Position numbers and translations under genes: made by a program. Shown here one piece after another: positions 55,144-63,979 of a stretch of 64,000 bases of DNA (the stretch's first letter is position 1; every line of letters begins with the position of its first letter). The stretch comes from an uncultured bacterium (GTDB lineage Bacteria; Verrucomicrobiota; Lentisphaeria; Victivallales; Victivallaceae): the NCBI GenBank assembly GCA_900551245.1, contig URVC01000005.1, positions 53,479-117,478 of the forward strand. The letters are read 5' to 3'. The notes under the pieces were generated by a model. The model ran no database searches. It was not told the DNA's origin and was given only the letters and a program-made list of their open reading frames with translations.

Positions 55144-55902
55144 ATGGTATTCGTATATGGAGCATTGATGTTCCTGGCGCTGGCCGGCATGATCGTGTGC
55201 AGTAAGAAACAGAAGACCAATCCGGCCATGCAGCCGATCGCCTTCGTGCTCTTCATCGTGGTCGTGATCGGTGCGATCATGCTGCTCAAGGAGATGGAGA
55301 TCTTCGGCAACAGCAACAGCAGCCTGCTCAGCAATGAGCTGAAGTTCTACTCTTCGCAGGGGTACAAGGTCGGCAAGTATTTCGCGCAGAACGACGCCGG
55401 CAAGAAGGTCCTGTTCGTGGTCGAGCCCGAGCTGGTCAACAGCGAGAACATCAAGGGGCTGGTCGAAGCGTTCTCCGAGGGGTACGGCTCGAACAATGTG
55501 GTGATCGATACCGTTGTCCTGCCCGGCAATCAGGCCGAGGCGCCGATGCCGCTCTACATGATGATGAAGGCGAAGGACTTCGATGCTCTGCTTGAGAAGC
55601 ATCCCGATGTTCAGATTGTGGTCAACACGATCGGTCTGCCGAGCGACCTGCACAAGATGAAGTATTGGAAGGCCAAGAAGGATGCCCGTCCGGCGCTCTT
55701 CCTGCTCGGCATGCCCTCCGGCCGCATCGACGGTCTTGCCGAGGCGATTGCCAGCGGCGACATCGCCGGAATCGTGACCTCCAATCCGCAGGCGAAGTAT
55801 GACGTCAAGGCTCCGAGCGATCCGGAAGAGGCGTTCGACATCCGCTACATCCTGATCAACAAGGACAATGTCGAACAGAACAAGGGCAATCTCCTGAACT
55901 GA
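55144..55902 (+). CDS. Two-span membrane protein of unknown function
   Basis: 252 residues from ATG 55144 (MVFVYGALMFLALAGMIVC); a TTG 33 bases earlier is less likely. Spans at about 2-19 and 33-49, then a soluble domain (50-252) with alternating strands and helices: KKVLFVVEPELVNSENIKGLVEAFSEG, NVVIDTVVLP, VQIVVNTIGLP, ARPALFLLGMPSG, IAGIVTSNPQA, RYILINKDNV. The pattern suggests an alpha/beta (Rossmann- or periplasmic-binding-like) fold of unknown ligand. Own terminator at 55922; TATACC at 55073-ish may be its -10. No homologue recognised. Confidence 0.7.
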   Translation: MVFVYGALMFLALAGMIVCSKKQKTNPAMQPIAFVLFIVVVIGAIMLLKEMEIFGNSNSSLLSNELKFYSSQGYKVGKYFAQNDAGKKVLFVVEPELVNSENIKGLVEAFSEGYGSNNVVIDTVVLPGNQAEAPMPLYMMMKAKDFDALLEKHPDVQIVVNTIGLPSDLHKMKYWKAKKDARPALFLLGMPSGRIDGLAEAIASGDIAGIVTSNPQAKYDVKAPSDPEEAFDIRYILINKDNVEQNKGNLLN

Positions 55903-55921
55903 TTCGATATCGTTCGATCTG

Positions 55922-55956
55922 AAAAAGCGTCGTCGCAAATGCGGCGGCGCTTTTTT
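55922..55956 (+). terminator. Terminator of the unknown membrane protein gene
   Basis: AAAAAGCGTCGTCGC (55922-55936) pairs with GCGGCGGCGC-T6 (55941-55956) with G-U pairs. Confidence 0.8.
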
Positions 55957-56030
55957 GCTTTTTCCGCCTTCGAAAAATATGGAAATGAGGGGTTGTTCCT
56001 CTTTTTTGCGGTTGAATTTTCTCTTTCTGC

Positions 56031-56059
56031 TTGTAATCGGAGCGAGTTAGATGTATATT
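56031..56059 (+). promoter_or_regulatory. Promoter of pckG
   Basis: TTGTAA 56031-56036, 17-base spacer, TATATT 56054-56059; about 60 bases before the ATG at 56120. Confidence 0.55.
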
Positions 56060-56119
56060 TTAGAGATTATACCGAGAGATTACCCAACCCCAAAACATAG
56101 TTCGGAGGATTTCAAAATC

Positions 56120-57964
56120 ATGACGAAACAACTTAACGCGATCCCGACCGCGAATGAAAAGCTGGTCAAGTGGGTCCAGAGCTGGGTCGAGCTGTGCAAG
56201 CCCGACGCCGTTTACTGGTGTGACGGTTCCCGCGAGGAGTACGACCGTCTCTGCAACGAGCTGGTTGAGTCCGGGCTCGCCATCCGTCTGAATCCGGCCA
56301 AGCGCCCGAACAGCCTGCTGTTCCGCTCCGACCCGTCCGACGTGGCGCGTGTCGAGGCCCGTACCTTCATCGCCTCCAAGAAGCAGGAAGATGCCGGCCC
56401 GACCAACAACTGGATCGACCCCGTCGAACTCAAGAAGACCATGACCGCGCTCTATGACGGCTGCATGAAGGGCCGCACGATGTACGTGATCCCCTTCTCG
56501 ATGGGCCCGGTCGGTTCGAACATCGCCAAGATCGGCGTCGAGATCACCGACTCCGCGTACGTTGTGATCAACATGGAAATTATGACCCGCGTCGGCACCA
56601 AGGTTCTTGAAGTGCTCGGCAAGGATGGCGAATTTGTTCCCTGCGTCCACTCCGTCGGCAAGCCGCTCGCCCCCGGCGAGAGCGATCACGGCATCTGGCC
56701 GTGCGCGCCGATGGACAAGAAGTACATCGCGCACTTCCCCGAAACCCGCGAAATCTGGTCCTACGGCTCCGGTTACGGCGGCAACGCTCTGCTCGGCAAG
56801 AAGTGCCTGGCGCTGCGTATTGCGACGGTTCAGGCCCGCGACGAGGGCTGGATGGCGGAGCACATGCTCATCCTCAAGCTGACCAATCCGAAGGGCGAAG
56901 TCAAGTATGTCACCGGCGCGTTCCCGTCGGCCTGCGGCAAGACCAACCTGGCCATGCTGATCCCGACCATTCCGGGCTGGAAGGTCGAGACCGTCGGCGA
57001 CGATATCGCCTGGATGAAGTTCGACGACAAGGGCTATCTGCGTGCGATCAACCCGGAAGCCGGTTTCTTCGGCGTCGCGCCCGGCACCAGCATGAAGTCC
57101 AACAAGAACGCCATGCTCTCCTGCGCGAAGGACACCATCTTCACCAACGTCGCGCTCACCGATGACGGCGATGTCTGGTGGGAAGGCATCGGCTACGATG
57201 CGCCGGATCACCTGATCGACTGGAAGGGCAACGACTGGAAGCCCGGTATGGTCGATGCCGACGGCAAGCCGGTGAAGGCCGCTCACCCGAACGCCCGTTT
57301 CACCGCCCGCGCCTGCAACTGCCCGGCGATCGCTCCGGAGTGGGAAGATCCTGCCGGTGTGCCGATCTCCGCGTTCCTCTTCGGCGGCCGTCGTCCTTCG
57401 ACCCTGCCGCTGATCTACCAGGCCAAGAGCTGGGAACACGGCGTCTTCATCGGTTCGACGGTCGGTTCCGAAGTGACCGCCGCCGCGCTCGACGTCAAGG
57501 CCGGCACTGTCCGCCGCGACCCGTTCGCCATGCTGCCGTTCTGCGGCTACAACATGGGGGACTACTTCAAGCACTGGCTCGATATCGGCAAGGCCGGCGC
57601 CGCCAAGGGCAACCTGCCGAAGATTTTCTGCGTGAACTGGTTCCGCAAGAATGCCGAAGGCAAGTTCATGTGGCCGGGCTTCGGTGACAACAGCCGCGTG
57701 CTCGCGTGGGTCTTCGACCGCTGCGACAACGCCGGAAAATACAAGGATACTCCGATCGGCATCATGCCGACCGAGGACGCCATCGATCTTACCGGAATCG
57801 AGGATGAGGTCAGCAAGGCCGATCTCGCCGAACTGCTCAAGGTCGATGTCGAGGGCTGGAAGAACGAGCTGGCGATGATCAAGGAACACTACAAGAAGTT
57901 CGCCGGTCATCTGCCTGCTGAGCTCACGGAACAGCTCGAAGAGCTCGAGGCGCGTCTGAAGTAA
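56120..57964 (+). CDS. pckG: Phosphoenolpyruvate carboxykinase (GTP)
   Basis: 614 residues from ATG 56120; CGGAGG at 56103-56108 upstream; the longer frame lacks a ribosome site. GTP-type signature: P-loop AFPSACGKTN (267-276), FPETREIWSYGSGYGGNALLGKK, FGVAPGTSMKSN, FLFGGRRPSTLPL and WFRKNAEGKFMWPGFGDNSRVLAW. Interconverts oxaloacetate and PEP; in anaerobic fermenters it often runs toward oxaloacetate for succinate formation. Monocistronic with its own promoter and a strong terminator. Confidence 0.97.
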   Translation: MTKQLNAIPTANEKLVKWVQSWVELCKPDAVYWCDGSREEYDRLCNELVESGLAIRLNPAKRPNSLLFRSDPSDVARVEARTFIASKKQEDAGPTNNWIDPVELKKTMTALYDGCMKGRTMYVIPFSMGPVGSNIAKIGVEITDSAYVVINMEIMTRVGTKVLEVLGKDGEFVPCVHSVGKPLAPGESDHGIWPCAPMDKKYIAHFPETREIWSYGSGYGGNALLGKKCLALRIATVQARDEGWMAEHMLILKLTNPKGEVKYVTGAFPSACGKTNLAMLIPTIPGWKVETVGDDIAWMKFDDKGYLRAINPEAGFFGVAPGTSMKSNKNAMLSCAKDTIFTNVALTDDGDVWWEGIGYDAPDHLIDWKGNDWKPGMVDADGKPVKAAHPNARFTARACNCPAIAPEWEDPAGVPISAFLFGGRRPSTLPLIYQAKSWEHGVFIGSTVGSEVTAAALDVKAGTVRRDPFAMLPFCGYNMGDYFKHWLDIGKAGAAKGNLPKIFCVNWFRKNAEGKFMWPGFGDNSRVLAWVFDRCDNAGKYKDTPIGIMPTEDAIDLTGIEDEVSKADLAELLKVDVEGWKNELAMIKEHYKKFAGHLPAELTEQLEELEARLK

Positions 57965-57988
57965 CATTCAGCATACGCAAAGAGGCAA

Positions 57989-58030
57989 ATACCCCGGATG
58001 GCATCAACGCCTTCCGGGGTATTTTTTTTT
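57989..58030 (+). terminator. Terminator of pckG
   Basis: ATACCCCGGA (57989-57998) pairs with TCCGGGGTAT (58013-58022) followed by a T-run to 58030. Confidence 0.9.
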
Positions 58031-58133
58031 GTACGAAACAAGGAGGCGTGGAGCCCTCCCGGTGTCTTTAAACGTCCCGATGGTATTCCCCTTGCGAAAA
58101 TCGGCCCACTGCTTTGAGGGGGCTGTTTCAAGC

Positions 58134-58172
58134 AAAAAAAACGGAACTCTCGTTTGAGAGTTCCGCTTTTTA
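58134..58172. terminator. Bidirectional terminator after rplQ
   Basis: CGGAACTCTC (58142-58151), loop GTTT, GAGAGTTCCG (58156-58165); leftward reading is followed by eight T (A run 58134-58141), so it ends the rpmJ-rplQ unit. Confidence 0.88.
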
Positions 58173-58191
58173 AAGATCGAAAGCTGTGAAG

Positions 58192-58644
58192 TTATTCCGC
58201 TTTCGGAGCCTCTTCGGCTTTCGGAGCTTCCGCCTTCGGAGCTTCGGCCTTGGGAGCCTCTTCCGCCTTCGGAGCTTCCGGAGCGACGCCGGCTTCGACC
58301 AGCTGGAGAATGCACATCTCCGCCGAGTCGCCGCGGCGCTTGCCGAGCTTCAGGATGCGGGTGTAACCGCCGTTGCGCCCCTCATAGCCCGGAGCGATCT
58401 CGTCGAAGAGACGCTTGACCGCGCCCTTGTCGCGCAGTTTGGAGACCGCCAGACGACGGCGGTGCAGGTCACCCTTCTTGCCGATGGTGATCAGCTTCTC
58501 CGCGAAACGGCGCGCTTCCTTGGCCTTCACCAGCGTGGTTTCAATCTTCCCGCTGAGGAAGAGGCTGCTGACCATGTTCGCCAGCATCGCGCGGCGATGG
58601 GAGCTGGACCGACCGACTTTAAACGTAGCTACTCTATGACGCAT
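58192..58644 (-). CDS. rplQ: 50S ribosomal protein L17
   Basis: 150 residues. The L17 core (1-118) has MRHRVATFKVGRSSSHRRAMLANMVSSL, KIETTLVKAKEARRFAEKLITIGKKGD and NGGYTRILKLGKRRGDSAEM. The last 32 residues are a low-complexity tail made of APKAE and APKAEE units, encoded by near-identical short DNA repeats. Starts two bases after the rpoA stop. Located at the tunnel exit side of 50S. Confidence 0.95.
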   Translation of the reverse strand: MRHRVATFKVGRSSSHRRAMLANMVSSLFLSGKIETTLVKAKEARRFAEKLITIGKKGDLHRRRLAVSKLRDKGAVKRLFDEIAPGYEGRNGGYTRILKLGKRRGDSAEMCILQLVEAGVAPEAPKAEEAPKAEAPKAEAPKAEEAPKAE

Positions 58645-58646
58645 GA

Positions 58647-59663
58647 TTACTTGGTCTCCTCAACTTCGGACCGGACCCGGACCGATTCCGCTTCGAGGGC
58701 GGACATCAGACGGTCGCTGAGGCTCATGCCCAGCTCCAACCCGAGCTTTTCAATTTTTTCCTTGATTTCATCCAGCGACTTCTTGCCGAAGTTCCGGTAT
58801 TTGAGCATCCGGCTCTCCGTCTTGGTGCAGAGTTCGCCGATCAGCTTGATATTGGCGCTGTTCAGGCAGTTCATCGCCCGGACCGAAAGATCCAGAATTT
58901 CGACGTCATGCGACAGCAGCTTGAACATCTTGGTCTCTTCCTCGGTGAGAACCACATCCTTCTCCACCACCTGGTTGCCCATGAAGGGCTGCAGGTGATC
59001 GCGCAGAATCCGGGCCGCCTCTTCCAGTGCATTCTGGGGGCTGATCCGCCCGTCGGTCCAGATTTCGAGCTCGAGGCTGTCCATTTCGGTCTCTTCGCCG
59101 ACGCGGGCGGCACCCACCTGGTAGTTCACCCGGGTCACCGGGCTGAACAGGCAGTCGACCGGAATCGTCCCGATCGAACGGGGCGCGGTATTCTTTTCCG
59201 CCGGGAGATATCCTTTGCCGCTGATCACTTCGATCTCGGCGCGGAACGGCAGCGACTTATCCAGCGTGCAGATCACCTGGTCGGGGTTGAGCACCTCGAC
59301 CGTGCTGTCGCAGACGATGTCCGCCGCGGTGACCTTGCCTGCCTTGTCCTTGCGGATCTCCAGGGTTTTCGGCCCGTCGGCATGCAGATTCAGACGCACA
59401 CACTTGAGATTGAGCACGATCTCGGTGATGTCTTCCACCACATTGTCCAGAGAGTCGAACTCGTGCTTCGCTCCGTCAATACGGACCGAACAGATCGCCG
59501 CACCTTCCAGCGAGGAGAGCAATACCCGGCGCAGCGAATTTCCCAGCGTATGACCGAATCCGCTCTGGAACGGAGCCGCGATGAATTTCGCGTAATTTTC
59601 AGTCGCACTCGCATCGTCCACAACGATCGACTTGGGCATCGGAAAACCGATTGCAGCAGTCAT
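58647..59663 (-). CDS. rpoA: DNA-directed RNA polymerase subunit alpha
   Basis: 338 residues. N-terminal domain (about 1-240) with FQSGFGHTLGNSLRRVLLSSLEGAAICSVRI, the dimerisation helix; linker; C-terminal domain (about 262-330) with LDLSVRAMNCLNSANIKLIGEL and NFGKKSLDEIKEKIEKLGLELGM, which binds UP elements and activators. GGAGG seven bases before the ATG. rpsD, usually next to rpoA, is missing; rpsK lies 140 bases upstream. Confidence 0.97.
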   Translation of the reverse strand: MTAAIGFPMPKSIVVDDASATENYAKFIAAPFQSGFGHTLGNSLRRVLLSSLEGAAICSVRIDGAKHEFDSLDNVVEDITEIVLNLKCVRLNLHADGPKTLEIRKDKAGKVTAADIVCDSTVEVLNPDQVICTLDKSLPFRAEIEVISGKGYLPAEKNTAPRSIGTIPVDCLFSPVTRVNYQVGAARVGEETEMDSLELEIWTDGRISPQNALEEAARILRDHLQPFMGNQVVEKDVVLTEEETKMFKLLSHDVEILDLSVRAMNCLNSANIKLIGELCTKTESRMLKYRNFGKKSLDEIKEKIEKLGLELGMSLSDRLMSALEAESVRVRSEVEETK

Positions 59664-59803
59664 ATTTATCCTCCAAATTCATTATGCTTTTCAGCACATT
59701 TTCCAACAAGCACTTCCGGCTCTCCCGGCAGAACTGAAACAACCTGTGCGGCTGAACCGCAGCCGGCCGTTCCGCCCGGGAGGCCGCCCCTACCGGACCC
59801 TCG

Positions 59804-60250
59804 TCAGACCCGGCGACGCTTCGGAGGACGGCAGCCGTTGTGCGGAACCGGCGTGATGTCCTTGATCGTGCTGATTTCCAGCCCCGCGGCGGCAATCCCG
59901 CGGACGGCGGATTCGCGGCCGGCACCCGGCCCTTTGATGCGGACTTCCACTTCCTTCATGCCGAGGAGCTGCGCCTTCTTGGCCGCATCTCCGGCGATCA
60001 CCTGAGCCGCATACGCGGTGCTCTTGCGGGAGCCCTTGAAACCGTTCTTGCCGCCGGTGGACCAGCACAGCACATTGCCGTGCAGGTCGGTGAAGGTCAC
60101 CTTCGTATTGTTGAACGTCGCCAGGACGTAGGCAATGCCGGACGGAACATAACGGCCGCTTTTGCCGCGCTGTTTCGGAGCTGCGGCGGGAGTGCTTTCC
60201 GCAGCCGGAGCCTCCGCAACCGCCTCATTATTCTTCACTTCTTCAGCCAT
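59804..60250 (-). CDS. rpsK: 30S ribosomal protein S11
   Basis: 148 residues. Core VPSGIAYVLATFNNTKVTFTD, GFKGSRKSTAYAAQVIAGDAAKKA, VEVRIKGPGAGRESAVRGI and the C-terminal PVPHNGCRPPKRRRV are diagnostic. An Ala/Glu-rich N-terminal extension of about 25 residues is longer than in E. coli. Platform protein of 30S. Between rpsM and rpoA. Confidence 0.97.
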   Translation of the reverse strand: MAEEVKNNEAVAEAPAAESTPAAAPKQRGKSGRYVPSGIAYVLATFNNTKVTFTDLHGNVLCWSTGGKNGFKGSRKSTAYAAQVIAGDAAKKAQLLGMKEVEVRIKGPGAGRESAVRGIAAAGLEISTIKDITPVPHNGCRPPKRRRV

Positions 60251-60336
60251 GATATTGTATTTCCTACATTAAAACAATCTGGTCATTCTCATTCCCGGCA
60301 GCGGGATTTCATGCTGCCGACGGATTCCGGAGGGCC

Positions 60337-60735
60337 TCAGCCCTTGGCGGCCAGACGACGCTGGGTTTTGTCGCGGATGGCGCCGATCGTAATCTTCTTG
60401 CCCTTGCGGGTACGAGCATTGGTTTTGGTGCGCTGGCCGCGAACCGGCAGGTTCCGGCGGTGACGCACGCCGCGGTAACAGTTGATCTGCTGCAGCCGGC
60501 GGATGTCGGCGGAGATCTGGCGGCGGAGGTCGCCTTCCACCGTCAGGTCATCCTGAAGAATCTTGGTGATCTTGGCAATCTGATCCGGAGTGAGATCCTT
60601 TGCCTTGAGGTTGCGGTCGATACCGACCTTCTCAATGATTTCCAGCGCCAGCGCCGGACCGATGCCGTAGAGATAGCGCAGCGAAAATTCGACACGCTTG
60701 TTGCCCGGGATGTCAACACCAATGATACGAGGCAT
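60337..60735 (-). CDS. rpsM: 30S ribosomal protein S13
   Basis: 132 residues: MPRIIGVDIPGNKRVEFSLRYLYGIG start, the central helix-two-turn-helix, and CYRGVRHRRNLPVRGQRTKTNARTRKG tail that contacts P-site tRNA. Second gene of the leftward unit after rpmJ. Confidence 0.97.
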   Translation of the reverse strand: MPRIIGVDIPGNKRVEFSLRYLYGIGPALALEIIEKVGIDRNLKAKDLTPDQIAKITKILQDDLTVEGDLRRQISADIRRLQQINCYRGVRHRRNLPVRGQRTKTNARTRKGKKITIGAIRDKTQRRLAAKG

Positions 60736-60779
60736 AACTCTCTTCCCTCAGTTAACGTTTATCTTTGTTCAAACCTGTG

Positions 60780-60896
60780 TCAGCCCTGCCGCTGCTTGTG
60801 GCGCGCATCCCGGGAACAGATGACCCGGATCGTGCCGTTACGCTTGATGATCTGGCAAAATTCGCATCTGCGCTTTACCGATGCCCTCACTTTCAT
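60780..60896 (-). CDS. rpmJ: 50S ribosomal protein L36
   Basis: 38 residues, read from the bases: MKVRASVKRRCEFCQIIKRN, then GTIRVICSRDARHKQRQG. Zinc ligands C11 and C14 are followed by C27 and H33, the complete C-x2-C-x12-C-x5-H site. GAGG lies seven bases before the ATG. Precedes rpsM by 44 bases, the usual rpmJ-rpsM order. Confidence 0.95.
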   Translation of the reverse strand: MKVRASVKRRCEFCQIIKRNGTIRVICSRDARHKQRQG

Positions 60897-61087
60897 GATT
60901 CTACCTCACTCTCGCTTGAAAGCTTTTTTCTCTCCGCGGAATCCGCAGAAACAAACACAAGCCGAGCGCCATTCCGCCCCTCCCGCGAAAAACGCGGAAA
61001 CAGCCAGAAAACAACACTAAGCTTGAGACCTTTTGCGAGCCACGCCGTCACGAGCGGTGGAAAGTCGATATGAAAGCGCTCCCGCAT
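60893..61087 (-). CDS. Possible 64-residue upstream ORF in the rpmJ leader
   Basis: ATG at 61087 lies only about 9 bases after the predicted transcription start; its TGA overlaps the rpmJ ATG as ATGA. It has no ribosome site and no recognised family, so it may be chance or a leaderless regulatory ORF. Confidence 0.2.
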   Translation of the reverse strand: MRERFHIDFPPLVTAWLAKGLKLSVVFWLFPRFSREGRNGARLVFVSADSAERKKLSSESEVES

Positions 61088-61102
61088 AATTTTTGACTTT
61101 CT

Positions 61103-61131
61103 AAAATAGTGCGTCCGGCGCGAAAATGCAA
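61103..61131 (-). promoter_or_regulatory. Promoter of the rpmJ-rpsM-rpsK-rpoA-rplQ unit
   Basis: Minus strand TTGCAT (61126-61131), 17-base spacer, TATTTT (61103-61108). It predicts a 5' untranslated region of about 200 bases before rpmJ, long enough for a ribosomal-protein binding structure. Confidence 0.6.
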
Positions 61132-61189
61132 ATAAAATCCCTTCTTTTTTTGCAAAATCTTCACTTTTTCCGGGAATTGCATGGCGCCG

Positions 61190-63979
61190 TCAGCGCCGTA
61201 TCAATTCGTAGAACAGCGCCGGCTCCTTCGCCAGAGTACCGGAATCCAGCTCCAGAATCAGTTTTCCCGCCTTGCCGGTCACCGGCAGTTCCGCAACTCT
61301 CTCTCCGTTCAGCTTCAATGCATACGCGCGAAATTCCGCCCGGTCGGGGCGGTCGATCGTCAGACGGAAACGCCCGGTCCTCACCAGAACCGGCAGAGTT
61401 CCGATCGCCTCCAGCGTCGTCTCCTCCTCATCGGAGAATCGCATGCCGCTGTTGCGGGCATCGGTGGCGATGACCGCGAGGAGCCGGTCCGCTTTGCGAA
61501 TCGGCGCGTCTTCCAGCGAGAGAAGCGTAACGGAGGCGGGGACCGAACAGCGTTCAATGGTCAAGGCATCCAGCTTCACCGGATGATCGGTCTTCAGAAC
61601 CGCCCCTTCCAGCCGGGCTGTCCGGACGGCAAGTTCCGCGGTTTTTACATTCATTGCGACCTCTTCCGTGTCGCTCTCATACAGGCTGCAGGCGGGATTG
61701 CTGCGGTTCCCCGGACGGAGGATCCCGTGCTTTTTCAGCAGAGCGCAATACCGCTCCAGCCCCGCGGTGCCGCGGGTTGCCTTGATCTCCTCAAACATGT
61801 CGCTGCCGCCGGTTTGGGCGGTACCGTCCGGCGTGATGCGCAGATCCGCGTTGACCGGAGCCCTGTACCTGCCGGCGAATGAAAGGCCGATCCGGCTCCA
61901 GATCCACATGCGCGAAAGTTCATCCGGAATCGCCCCCATCGCCCGGCCGCCAAATGCAAACTCTTCGGAAATTGGAATTTCCACCGTATGAGGAGAGGGG
62001 CGAATGTCCCCGCGCAGATAACTGAAGGCGGTGACCAGTTCCGAGGCTCGTCCGACAGGATCGTGCCCCACCTGAAAACTGACGAGCGCATCCCCGTAAA
62101 GCACCGCCTGATTGCAGTGACAGGCAATGCCGTTCCAGTTCTGCAGTGAGGCGCAGGCTCCGTAAATCAATCCCTGCTCATGCCGGTAACGGTTCCAGAA
62201 GACAAATCCGAATTCGGTAATCAGATAGGGACGGTCGAGCCAGCGTGCCGTGCTCTGACGCTTGACCGCACTGCCACCTTCCGCAAGAGGACTTTTCTGG
62301 TTGAGAGTGATTCCACGGGAGCCGCCGTAACCGGACGGGTGCGCATGATAGCCGTGCATGGTGATGACCGGCATCTCCGCTCGGGCCGGTAGATGGACCA
62401 GCCGGGTGGCCATATCCCACTGCGTGGTCAGCCCTCGGTATCCGATCCGCGCCGTCTCCCGCTGGTAAAACCGGGTCATTTCCAGCTCCCGTTCCGCCTG
62501 AAACCGGGTCATGTCGATCCCGGCCGGGGTATCGGTGCGGGCGACTTTGAAACTCACGCCCGGCACTTGGGCAAACGAACCAGCCGGCGGCAGCACTACA
62601 TCGCCGCACCGCCCCTGCCAGGCGGCGTACAACGCGGAATAGGAACCGTATTTCCGCTGCAGAAATTCGACCCAGAGCGGCTGAAACGCATCGGCATAGT
62701 CGCGCAGATCGAGCCGGATATCCTGTTCATTGTAGTACTGAAACAGAGCAAGAACCGGATCATCCTTCAATGCGGTGCCGGTATAGGGGTTCCTGTGCGT
62801 CAGGATCTTGGAGACTCCGGCGGTCCAGTTGCGGCGCCGGGCCGGATTGACAAACATCTGCACCTTGGCGCTGTTCGAATGGCGCGCCGCGATCGACAAT
62901 CCGACCTCGCTGGAAAATCCGACGAAAGAGACCAGACCATCCAGATTGATGTAGATGCCGTTTTTCTTCAGCAGATAGATGAAGTAGTCAAGCCGGTCCT
63001 GCGCCTCCGGGTCGAATTCAATTTCATCGGCGGTTTCCGGCAGTGGAAAGGAGTCCTGATTCTTCAACGCCGCTCCCCGGCCGGGACCGACCAGGAAGCG
63101 CCCCGGCCCGTGAATCCGCACCATATTGTATCCCTGCCGGACGATGGTTTCGACGAGGGCTTCCACTTCCGTGTGGCTCATGTACTGCATGCCGATTGTG
63201 CTGCCGGGCAGAAGTTGAATGGAGAAAAAACGCAGTTCCTGCTCCGGTCTCTTCTCGAAAACGAGCCGTCCGGCGGCGTCGACCGTCACCCGGCCCCAGG
63301 TCCCCGCGGGAGAACGGTCGACAAGGCCGGAGAGGTCGAGCGCCGACCCCGCCTTCACCGCCAGATCCGAGGTGTCCACCGGGCGCCATTCCCTGCCGGC
63401 TCTGGTTTCGTAAAACGCGGGGCGGGCAACCGCATCGGTAACATCCGTCACCCGGATCGGCCCGAAATCGATTCTGGCGCCCGGCGGAACCTCCCGGAAC
63501 AGAATCTGCGGCAGAGACAGTGCCTCCCGGGCCTCCGAAGTGATTACAAAACTCAGGCGATGCTTCTTCCAGCTGGCGGGAATGTCGAACGTCTGCGACC
63601 GGGCGCGATGCGAATAGGGCGGAGCTGAATCGGCGGCCTGCAGTTCCGCGCGGCAGGGCTGAGAGCTGCGCACTTCAAACTCGATTTCAATTTTCCGGCC
63701 TTTCCGCAACGGAATTTCCGAGCGGAAGGTGAGAACCACCGGATAGTTCCCCGGCTTCTTCGGGATCTCAACTTCCAGTACCGGATTGCCGGAGGAATCG
63801 CGCAATGGATCGAAGGAAAGCCGGCCGCCGTTTCGAATTGCCACAGCGGCGTCCGGTTTTTCGAACGTCCACTCCCGCAGCAACCGGGGCCCTGCCGCCG
63901 CCGACGACAATACAGTGCCCAGGACAAGAAATAAGAGGAATCGTTTCAGTGCCGTCCCATAATTCTTTGAAATCGTCAT
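61190..63979 (-). CDS. Secreted clan GH-A-like glycoside hydrolase
   Basis: 929 residues from ATG 63979 (GGGTGG just upstream; a GTG three codons earlier is possible). Signal peptide (about 9-30), a beta-sandwich carbohydrate-binding-like domain (about 32-190), then a TIM-barrel (about 250-690). The acid/base candidate is E418 in FQYYNEQDI (Asn-Glu pair at strand 4) and the nucleophile candidate E589 in YLITEFGF (strand 7), the clan GH-A layout; the barrel start GYNMVRIHGPGRF fits. Specific family (GH5, GH42 or uncharted) not decided. It has no regulator or pseudopilin beside it in the window. Confidence 0.75.
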   Translation of the reverse strand: MTISKNYGTALKRFLLFLVLGTVLSSAAAGPRLLREWTFEKPDAAVAIRNGGRLSFDPLRDSSGNPVLEVEIPKKPGNYPVVLTFRSEIPLRKGRKIEIEFEVRSSQPCRAELQAADSAPPYSHRARSQTFDIPASWKKHRLSFVITSEAREALSLPQILFREVPPGARIDFGPIRVTDVTDAVARPAFYETRAGREWRPVDTSDLAVKAGSALDLSGLVDRSPAGTWGRVTVDAAGRLVFEKRPEQELRFFSIQLLPGSTIGMQYMSHTEVEALVETIVRQGYNMVRIHGPGRFLVGPGRGAALKNQDSFPLPETADEIEFDPEAQDRLDYFIYLLKKNGIYINLDGLVSFVGFSSEVGLSIAARHSNSAKVQMFVNPARRRNWTAGVSKILTHRNPYTGTALKDDPVLALFQYYNEQDIRLDLRDYADAFQPLWVEFLQRKYGSYSALYAAWQGRCGDVVLPPAGSFAQVPGVSFKVARTDTPAGIDMTRFQAERELEMTRFYQRETARIGYRGLTTQWDMATRLVHLPARAEMPVITMHGYHAHPSGYGGSRGITLNQKSPLAEGGSAVKRQSTARWLDRPYLITEFGFVFWNRYRHEQGLIYGACASLQNWNGIACHCNQAVLYGDALVSFQVGHDPVGRASELVTAFSYLRGDIRPSPHTVEIPISEEFAFGGRAMGAIPDELSRMWIWSRIGLSFAGRYRAPVNADLRITPDGTAQTGGSDMFEEIKATRGTAGLERYCALLKKHGILRPGNRSNPACSLYESDTEEVAMNVKTAELAVRTARLEGAVLKTDHPVKLDALTIERCSVPASVTLLSLEDAPIRKADRLLAVIATDARNSGMRFSDEEETTLEAIGTLPVLVRTGRFRLTIDRPDRAEFRAYALKLNGERVAELPVTGKAGKLILELDSGTLAKEPALFYELIRR

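Noticed and set aside
58032..58133. A small gene or repeat remnant between the pckG and rplQ terminators.
   Set aside because: Short minus-strand frames exist (57907-58131 and 58004-58315) but have no ribosome site or known family and run through both terminators.
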